NCBI RefSeq assembly: GCF_015550595.1
Contig: NZ_JADNBB010000010.1
Location: 1-64,000 of the forward strand
Length of the DNA stretch: 64,000 nucleotides
Direction: 5' to 3'
Source: Parabacteroides goldsteinii
GTDB taxonomy: Bacteria; Bacteroidota; Bacteroidia; Bacteroidales; Tannerellaceae
Shown here: positions 27,907-37,097 of the stretch, piece after piece
How the letters are laid out: each line of letters opens with the position of its first letter
Numbering within the stretch: position 1 is the first letter of the stretch
Program-made: the position numbers and the translations under genes
Notes under the pieces: model-generated
The model's input: the letters and a program-made list of their open reading frames with translations, nothing else
The model's database searches: none
What the model was told of the DNA's origin: nothing

Positions 27907-27914
27907 TATCTTTG
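27907..27914 (+). promoter_or_regulatory. -7 promoter element of regulator-kinase operon
   Basis: TATCTTTG matches TAnnTTTG exactly. Transcription should start near 27920, shortly before the ATG at 27937. The regulator itself therefore does not depend on sigma54. Confidence 0.65.
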
Positions 27915-27936
27915 CATTACTAAATACATTATTACG

Positions 27937-29289
27937 ATGGCTAAACAAGGCACCATACTGGTTGTAGACGACAACAAAGGGATTCTGACCGCAGTACAGA
28001 TGCTGTTAGGTACCTGTTTTGAAAAAGTGATAACGATTTCTACCCCCAACAAAATAAAGACTACATTACATAATGAAGATGTAGATGTGGTGTTGTTGGA
28101 TATGAACTTCAGTGCGGGGATCAATACCGGAAACGAAGGGTTATTCTGGCTTTCCGAAATAAAAAAAGAAGAACCGTCGGTTCAGGTCGTCTTATTCACG
28201 GCCTACGCCGATATCGACCTGGCAGTAAGAGGAATAAAGGAAGGAGCAACCGATTTCGTTGTAAAACCCTGGAACAATGCCAAGTTACTGGAAACGTTGA
28301 AAACAGCTTACGACATACGGATGGCAAACCGCAAAGGCATCCCTCATGAAAATAATAAACAAGTCATTTCCAAAGAAAGCGGTATGTTCTGGGGAGAAAG
28401 TAACGCTATGCAACAACTCCGTAACCTGATAGAGAAGGTTGCCAAAACAGATGCCAATATTCTGATCACCGGTGAGAACGGTACGGGTAAAGAAATGCTG
28501 GCCAGGGAAATCCATATCCTCTCGAACCGTAAAAAAGAAGCAATGGTTCCGGTAGATATGGGAGCTATTACCGAAACACTGTTTGAAAGTGAGTTGTTCG
28601 GTCATATGAAAGGAGCTTTCACCGATGCACGTGCCGATCGTCCGGGTAAATTTGAAGCTGCTAACAACGGCACATTGTTCCTGGATGAGATAGGAAACCT
28701 TTCTTATCATTTACAAGCTAAACTATTGACTGCCCTTCAACGCAGAAGTATCGTCCGCGTAGGAAGCAACACCCCTATTCCTATCAATATCCGCCTGATC
28801 TGCGCCACGAACCGTGATCTGCAGGAGATGGTACAGAAAGAACTGTTCCGCGAAGACCTTTTGTATCGTATCAATACAATCCATGTGGAAATACCATCCC
28901 TCCGTGAACGACCGGAAGACATTGTTCCTCTTACCGAAATATTCCTGGCTAAATACACGAATATATATGGTAAACCATCTATGCGTCTCAGCTCCGAGGC
29001 CAAAGAGAAGCTGAAACAACAGCCCTGGTTCGGTAATATCCGTGAACTGGAGCATACCATCGAAAAAGCGGTCATAATCAGTGAAGGCGACACACTTGAA
29101 AGTAGCGACTTCGATTTCCCCCGTAAGAAGGATTCACCGATGAAAGAAGTTACTACCCTCGAGGAAATGGAATACAACATGATTAAAAATGCCATGGATA
29201 AGTACAATGGTAACCTGTCACTTGTTGCAAGCCAGTTGGGAATTTCCCGTCAGACATTATACAACAAAATAAAACGCTACGAATTATAA
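27937..29289 (+). CDS. NtrC-family sigma54-dependent response regulator
   Basis: 450 residues in three parts. Receiver (1-125): acidic pair D11/D12, phospho-acceptor D55 (VVLLDMNF), K110 of the VVKPW loop. AAA+ domain (~150-390): Walker A GENGTGKE (179-186), sigma54-contact loop GAFTDA (226-231, where most of the family has GAFTGA), Walker B TLFLDE (246-251). C-terminal Fis-type helix-turn-helix (~410-450, SLVASQLGISRQTLYNKIKRY). Phosphorylated, such proteins assemble into hexamers on upstream sites and remodel sigma54 polymerase. The matching sigma54 promoters and paired 17-bp sites before the neighbouring export genes make it their likely activator. Co-transcribed with the kinase that begins 22 bp downstream. 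Confidence 0.95.
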   Translation: MAKQGTILVVDDNKGILTAVQMLLGTCFEKVITISTPNKIKTTLHNEDVDVVLLDMNFSAGINTGNEGLFWLSEIKKEEPSVQVVLFTAYADIDLAVRGIKEGATDFVVKPWNNAKLLETLKTAYDIRMANRKGIPHENNKQVISKESGMFWGESNAMQQLRNLIEKVAKTDANILITGENGTGKEMLAREIHILSNRKKEAMVPVDMGAITETLFESELFGHMKGAFTDARADRPGKFEAANNGTLFLDEIGNLSYHLQAKLLTALQRRSIVRVGSNTPIPINIRLICATNRDLQEMVQKELFREDLLYRINTIHVEIPSLRERPEDIVPLTEIFLAKYTNIYGKPSMRLSSEAKEKLKQQPWFGNIRELEHTIEKAVIISEGDTLESSDFDFPRKKDSPMKEVTTLEEMEYNMIKNAMDKYNGNLSLVASQLGISRQTLYNKIKRYEL

Positions 29290-29311
29290 TGTCTAACAGG
29301 CAATCATTCTT

Positions 29312-30628
29312 ATGTTAAAAGGCATCTACCACAGTCTCACTTTCCGTCTGGGCTTGTTTGGAATACTAACCGCAGCCGGGACCTATGCGGCAATCACCCA
29401 TAAATGGGAATGGTTCATCCTTGTCTTTATCGGCTGGTTGTATTCCATGCAGATGATGCGTAGCCTGTTCAAACGAAATGCCCAGAAGGTTGCTTTTATG
29501 TTCGATGCAATCGACAATAGTGATTATGCTTTCCAGTATGCCACCCGAGGACGTTCATCGAACGACAAACTGGTAAGCGAATCGCTAAACCGTATCACTC
29601 AAATACTTTTCCAGGCAAAAGCAGATGCCGTGCAAAAAGAAAAGTACTACGAGTTGATCATGAACTCTGTAAATACCGGTATTATAGTGCTGGATGATAT
29701 AGGGAATATCTATCAAACCAACAACGAGGCCTTGCGTTTACTCGGTCTCTCCGTATTCACCCATGTTAAACAACTGACACGTATAGATGAAAAACTGCAA
29801 CAAACGATCACCGATATACGTCCGGGAGACAAGCACCAGATTTCATTTATCAATGAACGCGGAACCGTCAACCTGTCGATTCGCGTCTCCGAAATGACAT
29901 TACAGGATAAACATGTGCGCATCCTGGCAATCAACGACATCAACAGCGAACTGGACGACAAGGAAATCGACTCATGGATACGCCTGACTCGTGTATTGAC
30001 CCATGAGATCATGAACTCCGTCACCCCTATCACCTCCCTGAGCGACACGCTACTCTCTCTGCATGAAGATGCCGACAGCGAAATACGTAACGGGTTGGAA
30101 GTGATCAGTACGACCGGTAAGACGCTGATATCATTCGTAGAGTCTTATCGCAAATTCACCCACATACCAACCCCGGAACCTTCGTTGTTCTATGTGCAGA
30201 AATTCGCAGAAAGAATGATAAATCTGGCACGCCATCACAACAATTATCCTAATATAACGATTAATATAAGTATAGAACCGGCCGACCTGATTGTTTATGC
30301 CGACGAGAACCTGATCACTCAGGTGGTTTTAAATCTGCTGAAAAACGGAATGCAGGCTATAGGCAGAGAACAGTCGGACGGACATATCGAACTGAAAGCT
30401 TATTGCAATCCGGATGAATCCGTGGTCATCGAAGTCAGCAATAACGGTCCGGTTATCCCACCGGAAGAAGCAGAACATATCTTTGTTCCGTTCTTTACCA
30501 CTAAGGAAGGTGGAAGCGGCATCGGACTTTCTATCTCGCGGCAGATCATGCGGCTTTCAGGAGGTAGCATTGCTTTAAAGAGCAATCCGGCTATAAACCG
30601 AACGTCGTTCGTTCTGACATTCCCCTAA
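29312..30628 (+). CDS. Sensor histidine kinase, NtrB/NtrY-like
   Basis: 438 residues. Two TM helices near the N-terminus (about 10-50) have hardly any periplasmic loop between them, so sensing is probably within or near the membrane. A linker and a PAS domain (~112-215) follow, then the dimerisation/phosphotransfer helix with H231 (VLTHEIMNSVTPI) and the ATPase domain: N box NLITQVVLNLLKNGMQA, G1 VSNNGP, G2 GGSGIGLSISRQI. It should phosphorylate the regulator encoded just upstream. The signal is unknown; the regulated genes point to an envelope or export-related cue. Confidence 0.93.
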   Translation: MLKGIYHSLTFRLGLFGILTAAGTYAAITHKWEWFILVFIGWLYSMQMMRSLFKRNAQKVAFMFDAIDNSDYAFQYATRGRSSNDKLVSESLNRITQILFQAKADAVQKEKYYELIMNSVNTGIIVLDDIGNIYQTNNEALRLLGLSVFTHVKQLTRIDEKLQQTITDIRPGDKHQISFINERGTVNLSIRVSEMTLQDKHVRILAINDINSELDDKEIDSWIRLTRVLTHEIMNSVTPITSLSDTLLSLHEDADSEIRNGLEVISTTGKTLISFVESYRKFTHIPTPEPSLFYVQKFAERMINLARHHNNYPNITINISIEPADLIVYADENLITQVVLNLLKNGMQAIGREQSDGHIELKAYCNPDESVVIEVSNNGPVIPPEEAEHIFVPFFTTKEGGSGIGLSISRQIMRLSGGSIALKSNPAINRTSFVLTFP

Positions 30629-30670
30629 AGGGATTCGAGGCAAAATGATAACAAAAAGATAAGACTAAAA

Positions 30671-31924
30671 ATGAAACTTCTAGACAAACTCAAAATCAAT
30701 CACAAACCGCGTTCCGGCGGATTAGACTTACTGAAATACATTGGCCCCGGCCTATTGGTCACCGTTGGCTTCATCGATCCCGGAAACTGGGCGACCAACC
30801 TGGCTGCCGGATCTGAATTCGGATATGCCCTGTTATGGGTAGTTACCTTTTCTTCCATTATGCTGATCATCATCCAGCACAACGTGGCCCACCTCGGAAT
30901 CGTAACCGGGCTGTGCCTGTCGGAAGCAACCAACAAATACCTGCCCCGTACACTCAGCCGCCCTATCCTCGGCTCTGCTATGTTGGCCAGTATATCCACT
31001 TCGCTGGCGGAAATACTGGGTGGCGCTATCGCCCTGCGTATGCTGTTCGGCATGCCGATCAAGATCGGAGCAGTCATTATTACCCTGGCCTGCCTGATTA
31101 TGTTGCTCAGCAACACATACAGCAAAATAGAACGCTGGATCATCATGTTCGTCTCCATCATCGGACTGTCGTTTCTTTATGAACTGGCATTGGTAGACGT
31201 TCATTGGGGAGAAGCCATACAAGGGTGGGTAAAGCCATCGTTTCCACCGAATTCTATGTTGATCATCATGAGTGTACTCGGCGCCGTGGTCATGCCGCAT
31301 AACCTCTTCCTACACTCGGAAGTGATCCAGAGTCGCGAATGGAACCTCGAAGACGAGTCTGTGATCAAGAAACAATTGAAATACGAGTTTTACGATACAC
31401 TTCTTTCGATGGTGATCGGTTGGGCTATCAACTCAGCTATGATCATCCTGGCCGCCGCCACTTTCTTCAAAGAAAAAGTAACGGTCGATGAACTCGACCA
31501 GGCACAACAGCTATTGGTTCCTCTCGTTGGAAGCAATGCCGGTGTTATCTTCGCAGCTGCCCTGTTACTGGCAGGTATCTCATCCACCATCACATCCGGT
31601 ATTGCAGGAGCTTCCATCTTTGCCGGCTTTTACGGGGAAGCATATAATCATAAAGACTTACACTCCAAGTTAGGAGTTATCCTGTCGTTCGTCCCGGCAC
31701 TATTTATTATTTTTGTGATCGGTGACCCGTTCAAAGGACTGATCCTTTCACAGATGCTATTGAGCGTACAGTTACCGATCACAGTCTTTACACAGGTGTA
31801 TCTTACCTCGAGCAAGAAAGTAATGGGTGTATACGTCAATTCACGTTCGACCACCATCCTTCTCCTATTATTGGGAACGTTGGTTACGGTATTGAATATT
31901 GCCTTATTGATCAGTTTGTTTTAA
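30671..31924 (+). CDS. mntH: Nramp-family divalent metal (Mn2+/Fe2+) transporter
   Basis: 417 residues, about 11 TM helices. The two unwound-helix motifs that bind metal are present: DPGN (36-39) in TM1 and MPHN (208-211) in TM6; the Met is the soft ligand that favours transition metals over Ca2+/Mg2+. Family members import Mn2+ or Fe2+ with protons. It starts 42 bp after the kinase gene, so read-through is possible, but nothing ties it functionally to the exporter. Its last 14 bp overlap the convergent DedA gene. The symbol is assigned by family; substrate preference is not proven. Confidence 0.92.
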   Translation: MKLLDKLKINHKPRSGGLDLLKYIGPGLLVTVGFIDPGNWATNLAAGSEFGYALLWVVTFSSIMLIIIQHNVAHLGIVTGLCLSEATNKYLPRTLSRPILGSAMLASISTSLAEILGGAIALRMLFGMPIKIGAVIITLACLIMLLSNTYSKIERWIIMFVSIIGLSFLYELALVDVHWGEAIQGWVKPSFPPNSMLIIMSVLGAVVMPHNLFLHSEVIQSREWNLEDESVIKKQLKYEFYDTLLSMVIGWAINSAMIILAAATFFKEKVTVDELDQAQQLLVPLVGSNAGVIFAAALLLAGISSTITSGIAGASIFAGFYGEAYNHKDLHSKLGVILSFVPALFIIFVIGDPFKGLILSQMLLSVQLPITVFTQVYLTSSKKVMGVYVNSRSTTILLLLLGTLVTVLNIALLISLF

Positions 31925-32564
31925 CGAAATATTTATTTCTGACAACTTCAAAAACTCCCGGCAGAATGGAGATAAAGATGATAAGGACAATCAAAAGTTC
32001 CAGATTCTTCTGAACGATCTCCATTCCGCCGAAAAAATAACCGGCATACGAAAAAAGAACCACCCAGATCACCCCTCCTATCACATTGTATGAAGCAAAA
32101 TGCCGGTAACTCATATGTCCCATACCGGCTACAAACGGGGCAAAAGTCCTTACAATAGGGACAAAACGTGCCAGAATAATTGTCTTACCCCCGTGCTTTT
32201 CATAAAATTTATGTGTCTTCTCCAGATAACTTTGTTTAAAGATCTTTGAGTTAGGATTACTAAACATCCTTTCCCCGAACAGTCTGCCTATTATATAGTT
32301 AGAAGCATCCCCCAGCACTGCCGCAACGATCAAAACCCCTACAATAAGATGCACATTCATCGGGTTACCCGGCAAAGCAGCTAAAGCTCCAGCCACAAAT
32401 AACAATGAATCGCCAGGAAGAAAAGGAGTTACTACCAGTCCTGTTTCACAAAAAATGATCAGGAATAAAATGGCATATATCCAAATGCCATAAGTCGATA
32501 CAAGTGCTGCCAAGTGAGCATCGATGTGCAGTACAAAATCAACCAGAAGATTGAAGTATTCCAT
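31911..32564 (-). CDS. DedA-family membrane protein
   Basis: 217 residues, five or six hydrophobic segments. DedA hallmarks: [15 protein letters not shown] with the conserved acidic residue, [11 protein letters not shown], and [20 protein letters not shown] with conserved arginines in re-entrant hairpins. DedA proteins move lipid carriers or phospholipids across the inner membrane; one branch (UptA) recycles undecaprenyl phosphate, others affect phosphatidylethanolamine. Which lipid applies here cannot be told. A DUF368 gene, the other known undecaprenyl-phosphate translocase family, lies 3.4 kb away. Convergent with the Nramp gene, with a 14-bp 3' overlap. Confidence 0.9.
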   Translation of the reverse strand: MEYFNLLVDFVLHIDAHLAALVSTYGIWIYAILFLIIFCETGLVVTPFLPGDSLLFVAGALAALPGNPMNVHLIVGVLIVAAVLGDASNYIIGRLFGERMFSNPNSKIFKQSYLEKTHKFYEKHGGKTIILARFVPIVRTFAPFVAGMGHMSYRHFASYNVIGGVIWVVLFSYAGYFFGGMEIVQKNLELLIVLIIFISILPGVFEVVRNKYFVKTN

Positions 32565-32601
32565 ACGGATGTATTATAATCTGTTCGATAAAATTAAGCC
32601 A

Positions 32602-32609
32602 CAAATATA
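32602..32609 (-). promoter_or_regulatory. -7 promoter element of DedA gene
   Basis: TATATTTG on the minus strand matches TAnnTTTG. The transcript would start near 32594, 30 nt before the ATG at 32564. Confidence 0.5.
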
Positions 32610-32650
32610 GGAAAAAACTTGTATCGCTATGTAGCAAGTAAAGAAATCGC

Positions 32651-32658
32651 TACCTTTG
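32651..32658 (+). promoter_or_regulatory. -7 promoter element of glnS
   Basis: TACCTTTG matches TAnnTTTG. Transcription from about 32665 rules out the in-frame start at 32619 and favours the ATG at 32694. Confidence 0.6.
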
Positions 32659-32693
32659 CTCCGTTAAAAAGAAATAACATATTTATAACAGAT

Positions 32694-34442
32694 ATGAGCG
32701 ATATCAGAACGAACGAAGAAGAAGGCAAAAAGAGCCTGAATTTTATTGAAGCAAATGTTGAGAAGGATTTAGCAGAAGGTAAAAACGGCGGACGCGTACA
32801 AACTCGTTTCCCACCCGAACCCAACGGTTACCTGCATATCGGACACGCCAAAGCAATTTGCCTGGACTTCGGCATGGCAGAACGTTACAACGGGGTTTGT
32901 AACCTTCGTTTCGACGACACTAATCCGGTAAAGGAAGATGTAGAGTATGTCGATGCAATAAAAGAAGATATAGAATGGCTCGGATTTCATTGGAATAACA
33001 TCTACTACGCATCCGACTATTTCCAACAGTTATGGGATTTTGCCGTCCGTCTGATCAAGGAAGGAAAAGCCTATATCGACGAACAAAGTTCGGAAGTTAT
33101 CGCCCAGCAAAAAGGAACCCCTACCCAACCGGGTATCAACAGTCCGTACCGCGACCGTCCCATCGAAGAAAACCTGGCTTTGTTCCAGAAGATGAGTGAC
33201 GGAGAAGTGGAAGAAGGTGCTATGGTATTGCGTGCCAAGATCGACATGGCTAATTCAAATATGCATTTCCGCGACCCGATCATCTATCGTGTGGTAACAT
33301 CCGCACATCACCACCGTACAGGTGATAAGTGGAAAGTGTATCCGATGTATGACTTTGCACATGGACAGAGCGACTTCTTCGAAGGCGTTACGCATTCACT
33401 TTGTACCCTGGAATTCGTGGTACACCGCCCATTGTACGACCTGTTCATCGATTGGCTGAAAGAAGGTAAAGACCTCGACGACAACCGTCCCCGTCAGACC
33501 GAGTTCAATAAACTGAACCTGAGTTATACGCTGATGAGTAAGCGTAACTTGCTTACACTGGTAAAAGAAAAGTTGGTCGACGGCTGGGACGATCCCCGCA
33601 TGCCGACTATCTGTGCATTCCGTCGCCGTGGTTATTCTCCCGAATCTATCCGTAAGTTTGTCGATAAGATCGGCTACACCACTTACGATGCCCTGAACGA
33701 GTTTGCCTTGTTGGAAAGCGCCGTTCGTGAAGACCTGAATGCCCGTGCCACACGTGTATCGGCCGTTCTTGACCCGGTCAAACTGATCATCACCAACTAT
33801 CCGGAAGGAAAAGTGGAAGAAATGGAAGCCATCAATAACCCGGAAGATGAAACGGCAGGAACCCACCAGATCGAATTCAGCCGCGAACTGTGGATGGAAA
33901 GAGACGATTTCATGGAAGATGCACCGAAGAAGTTTTTCCGCATGACTCCGGGACAGGAAGTACGTCTGAAGAATGCCTATATCGTGAAATGTACCGGTTG
34001 CAAAAAGAATGATGCCGGCGAAGTAGTAGAAGTATATTGCGAATATGACCCGAATACCAAAAGCGGTATGCCCGATAGCAACCGTAAGGTAAAAGGTACC
34101 CTGCACTGGCTGAGTTGTGCCCACAGCCTGCCTGCCGAAGTCCGCTTATACGACCGTCTCTGGAAAGTAGAAAATCCACGTGACGAACTGGCTGCTATCC
34201 GCGAAGCAAAGGACTGTTCTGTTCTGGATGCGATGAAAGAGATCATCAATCCGGACTCATTAAACATACTTACTAATTGTTACGTAGAAAAATACCTGGC
34301 AAATGCCAAACCGTATGATTACCTGCAATTCCAGCGTATCGGTTATTTCAACGTAGACAAAGATTCAACGCCGGAAAAGCTGATCTTCAACCGCACCGTA
34401 TCCCTGAAAGATACCTGGAGCAAAGTGAAGGATAAAGCATAA
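32694..34442 (+). CDS. glnS: Glutaminyl-tRNA synthetase
   Basis: About 582 residues from ATG 32694. Class I synthetase: HIGH motif (48-51, in PPEPNGYLHIGHAKAI), the KMSKS-equivalent in LSYTLMSKRNLL, and the GlnRS anticodon-binding beta-barrel domains at the C-terminus. It charges tRNA-Gln directly. A small four-Cys patch is partly visible near residues 428-450 (CTGCKKND followed by CEYD). An own promoter lies upstream; the TPR gene follows by 31 bp, so the two may be co-transcribed. An ordinary housekeeping gene. Confidence 0.96.
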   Translation: MSDIRTNEEEGKKSLNFIEANVEKDLAEGKNGGRVQTRFPPEPNGYLHIGHAKAICLDFGMAERYNGVCNLRFDDTNPVKEDVEYVDAIKEDIEWLGFHWNNIYYASDYFQQLWDFAVRLIKEGKAYIDEQSSEVIAQQKGTPTQPGINSPYRDRPIEENLALFQKMSDGEVEEGAMVLRAKIDMANSNMHFRDPIIYRVVTSAHHHRTGDKWKVYPMYDFAHGQSDFFEGVTHSLCTLEFVVHRPLYDLFIDWLKEGKDLDDNRPRQTEFNKLNLSYTLMSKRNLLTLVKEKLVDGWDDPRMPTICAFRRRGYSPESIRKFVDKIGYTTYDALNEFALLESAVREDLNARATRVSAVLDPVKLIITNYPEGKVEEMEAINNPEDETAGTHQIEFSRELWMERDDFMEDAPKKFFRMTPGQEVRLKNAYIVKCTGCKKNDAGEVVEVYCEYDPNTKSGMPDSNRKVKGTLHWLSCAHSLPAEVRLYDRLWKVENPRDELAAIREAKDCSVLDAMKEIINPDSLNILTNCYVEKYLANAKPYDYLQFQRIGYFNVDKDSTPEKLIFNRTVSLKDTWSKVKDKA

Positions 34443-34473
34443 TAAACAAGATAAAAGAGAATTTACCTGATAT

Positions 34474-35916
34474 ATGAAAAAAGATGATATTTCACGCCTG
34501 TTACAACGTTACCTGGACGCCCGCGAAAAAGGGAAAGAACCCTACTTCGATGCAGACGAACTAAGTGACCTGTTGGACAGTTTTGAAGAATCGGACGATT
34601 ATAAATACTTTGATGAAGTTTTAGCCTTAGGGCTAAAACTTCATCCGGGTAATATTGACTTGCAGATCAGACAATGCCGTTTTTATGTTTATAATGAAGA
34701 TTATGACAGTGCACTTGCCTTGATCGACACCATTGCCGAAACCGACAGCCAGGACCTCGACTTATTACGACTTGAATGCTTTTGTATGCTCGACCAATAC
34801 GATAAAATAGTCGAATACACGGAAGACATCGTGGCGAGAGACTGTGATTATCTCGAGTTGGCTTTCGAATACATCGCTCCTCTTTTAAGTGACATGGAAA
34901 TGAATAAGGAAGCCCGTGATTATATCAAACGTGGCATTGCTTTGTTCCCGGACAACCTTAACCTGAAAGACGAGTTATGTTATAGCCTGGAAATGGAAGG
35001 CGATATCGACGGTGCGATTACTATATGTAACGAACTGATCGATAAAGATCCTTATTCGCACGACTATTGGTTCTCACTGGGGCGTCTCTATTCCATCAAG
35101 GCTGAATTCGACAAGGCAATCGAAGCATTCGACTTTGCCCTTACCTGCGACGATTCGGACCCCGAACTGAAAATACTGAAAGCTTATTGCCTTTATATGA
35201 ATGAAAATTATGAAAAGGCATTGGAAGTATATAAAGAGATCGAAACTGATTCGGATATGACGGAGCGCATCAAACCGCTCATGGCAGAATGTTATATTAA
35301 GCTGGAGGATTATGAAGGAGCATACAGTATGCTAAGAGATATTATCGGAAAAAAGATCGTAACCAACGAACCGGCGGCCTATATCAACTTTATCCGGTGC
35401 TGTACGGAAACAAACCGTGACCGAGAAGCATCCAATACGCTGATAAAAGCTGTTGAGTTATTCCCGAATAATGTCCGGATACTATCTTTACTGGCACTAA
35501 CCTATGTCGAGAACGGAGAAGACAAGCTTGCTATCGACACTACCGAACGCCTGTTTGATGTACTGGATCAGGGAAGTGATTATCTACCGGAAGATTACGA
35601 AAGCCTGTTCCATGCAGGACAGTTTTTGTATATGAAAGGAGAGATAGAGAAAGCACTCAAATATTATCAAAAGGTAATGGAGGTGAACCCCGACATGCCT
35701 TATATGCATCTTCATCTGGCGATGGCCTATCTGGCCAAGGGTGATATGAAACATTTCGGTGAGCATTTTTCACAGACCTCCCCCCAGGAGTTGATAGAGT
35801 ATCTCGAAAACTCCGGGATTGACTTTAGCGATGTGGAGCAACAGCTGATGGGCAAACACATCCCTCCGGAAGATCTGACAAAGGAATTCCTCAATAATAA
35901 AGACAATAACAATTAA
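34474..35916 (+). CDS. TPR-repeat protein
   Basis: 480 residues, very acidic, with no signal peptide or TM segment, so presumably cytoplasmic. Most of the chain is a series of tetratricopeptide-like helix pairs (for example the repeats near HDYWFSLGRLYSIKAEFDKA and YESLFHAGQFLYMKGEIEKA). Such proteins are scaffolds for protein-protein contacts. It abuts the DUF368 gene with no spacing (stop at 35914-35916, next ATG at 35917), so the two are translationally coupled and may act together. No catalytic motif is seen. Confidence 0.85.
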   Translation: MKKDDISRLLQRYLDAREKGKEPYFDADELSDLLDSFEESDDYKYFDEVLALGLKLHPGNIDLQIRQCRFYVYNEDYDSALALIDTIAETDSQDLDLLRLECFCMLDQYDKIVEYTEDIVARDCDYLELAFEYIAPLLSDMEMNKEARDYIKRGIALFPDNLNLKDELCYSLEMEGDIDGAITICNELIDKDPYSHDYWFSLGRLYSIKAEFDKAIEAFDFALTCDDSDPELKILKAYCLYMNENYEKALEVYKEIETDSDMTERIKPLMAECYIKLEDYEGAYSMLRDIIGKKIVTNEPAAYINFIRCCTETNRDREASNTLIKAVELFPNNVRILSLLALTYVENGEDKLAIDTTERLFDVLDQGSDYLPEDYESLFHAGQFLYMKGEIEKALKYYQKVMEVNPDMPYMHLHLAMAYLAKGDMKHFGEHFSQTSPQELIEYLENSGIDFSDVEQQLMGKHIPPEDLTKEFLNNKDNNN

Positions 35917-36828
35917 ATGAACAGAAATCTAAAAGACTACGGTCTCTTACTTTTGAAAGGCATGGGGATGGGGGCGGCAGATGTTGTCCCCGGAGTATCA
36001 GGTGGTACGATTGCCTTTATTGTAGGTATTTATGAAGAACTGATTGATTCGATCAAAAGTATAAACGGAGCCAGCCTGAAATTACTGTTTACAGGAAAGA
36101 TTGCAGCATTCTGGAAAGTGATCAATGCAAACTTCCTGTTGGCACTTGTTTCCGGTATCGGTATCAGTATTTTTTCCTTAGCTAAGATTATTACCTGGTT
36201 GTTGGTCACACATCCGATCCTGGTATGGGCTTTTTTCTTTGGTTTGGTACTGGCATCTACCTGGTTCGTATCGAAAGACATTAAGCAATGGAACTGGAAG
36301 TCGGTCCTATGTTTTATCATCGGGGCTGTTATCGCCTATTATATTACGGTTGCTACGCCAGCCGAAACTCCGACCAACCTGTTCTTTATCTTCCTCTGTG
36401 GAGCGATCGCCATCTGTGCGATGATCCTGCCTGGTATTTCAGGTAGTTTTATCCTGGTATTACTGGGTAAATACTTTTATATTATGGAGGCGGTAAAAAC
36501 ATTTAATATACCGGTCATGCTTGTCTTTATTTGTGGAGCAGCTTTAGGTATTACTTCTTTTTCACGTGTACTGTCTTTTGCTCTACGCAGATTCCACGAC
36601 ACTACAATTGCCGTACTTGCCGGGTTCATGCTGGGTTCGCTGAATAAAGTATGGCCATGGAAGGAGACGATCGAAACGTATACAGATAGTCACGGTGTCG
36701 TCAAGCCACTGGTAGAAACAAACATCCTGCCGGATCAATTGTTATGGGAAGCCATCGGACTAATGATCTTCGGCTTTGCTATCGTATATTTCCTTGAAAA
36801 GTTATCCATGAAAGGAGCTAAAGCCTAA
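35917..36828 (+). CDS. DUF368 membrane protein, putative undecaprenyl-phosphate translocase
   Basis: 303 residues, about eight hydrophobic helices in two inverted halves. Each half carries a related signature: PGVSGGTIAFIVGIYEELI (about 24-42) and LPGISGSFILVLLGKYF. DUF368 proteins (PopT) have been shown in other bacteria to return undecaprenyl phosphate to the cytoplasmic face for reuse in cell-wall synthesis. That function is inherited from the family here. Coupled to the TPR gene upstream. Its stop codon overlaps the T-tract of the proposed RNA gene on the other strand. A hairpin at 36926-36954 followed by CTTTATTG may end its own transcript. Confidence 0.88.
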   Translation: MNRNLKDYGLLLLKGMGMGAADVVPGVSGGTIAFIVGIYEELIDSIKSINGASLKLLFTGKIAAFWKVINANFLLALVSGIGISIFSLAKIITWLLVTHPILVWAFFFGLVLASTWFVSKDIKQWNWKSVLCFIIGAVIAYYITVATPAETPTNLFFIFLCGAIAICAMILPGISGSFILVLLGKYFYIMEAVKTFNIPVMLVFICGAALGITSFSRVLSFALRRFHDTTIAVLAGFMLGSLNKVWPWKETIETYTDSHGVVKPLVETNILPDQLLWEAIGLMIFGFAIVYFLEKLSMKGAKA

Positions 36829-36867
36829 AAAAATAATCTCTTCCCTATGCTCACGCACGAGGAAGAG
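36827..36867 (-). terminator. Terminator of the candidate small RNA
   Basis: On the minus strand CTCTTCC and GGAAGAG form a 7-bp stem with a 16-nt loop, followed by ATTATTTTTTT. The T-run overlaps the stop codon of the convergent DUF368 gene. Confidence 0.7.
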
Positions 36868-37017
36868 TTCGGTCTCTCGCCAAAGAGAACCTCATCAATT
36901 ATGTTAACCTTATTATGGGTTAAAGAGGGAGCTATTCGCCAAGAGTCGCTCCCTTTATTGTTGAAAACACACATTGTTCTATTATTGTTCATCTTTCAAC
37001 ATGTTTCCGGCACATCA
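36827..37017 (-). ncRNA. Candidate sigma54-dependent small regulatory RNA
   Basis: A consensus -24/-12 promoter (37029-37043) with paired activator sites points to a start near 37017. Downstream come AGGGAGC/GCTCCCT (36926-36954), TTAACC/GGTTAA (36904-36923), a bulged GGTTCTCT/AGAGACC stem (36871-36891), and CTCTTCC/GGAAGAG (36838-36867) leading to a T-run (36833-36827). An outer pair, GTTGAAA/TTTCAAC, closes the 5' part. The first and third stems expose the same motif, CTC(T)TTGGCGA, at or near the loop. The whole is about 190 nt. A 55-codon frame (36825-36992) is an alternative, but it runs through every stem and into the terminator. Not previously described as far as I know; expression is unproven. 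Confidence 0.55.
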
Positions 37018-37028
37018 CCCATACTATT

Positions 37029-37043
37029 GCAAACAGCGTGCCA
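37029..37043 (-). promoter_or_regulatory. Orphan sigma54 (-24/-12) promoter, consensus match
   Basis: TGGCACGCTGTTTGC on the minus strand is a full match to TGGCACG-N4-TTGC. It points away from the exporter genes at 37143-40838 and towards 36827, where no protein gene lies on this strand. Confidence 0.85.
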
Positions 37044-37097
37044 AAAACACATCTTATTAATTATCAACAATATACTAATTCAACAGTTATTCAGACA

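Noticed and set aside
30671-31924. Nramp transporter as part of the sigma54 export regulon
   Set aside because: No activator sites or sigma54 promoter precede it; position after the kinase gene alone is not enough.
32619-32693. N-terminal extension of GlnRS
   Set aside because: It contains the -7 promoter box; GlnRS homology starts after the ATG at 32694.
33396-34124. 242-codon minus-strand frame within glnS
   Set aside because: Shadow of the glutaminyl-tRNA synthetase gene on the other strand.
36825-36992. 55-codon frame on the minus strand inside the proposed RNA (starts MNNNRTMCVF)
   Set aside because: It runs through every predicted stem and its last codons are the terminator T-run; composition is not protein-like and it has no recognisable feature. 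Kept only as an alternative to the RNA call.
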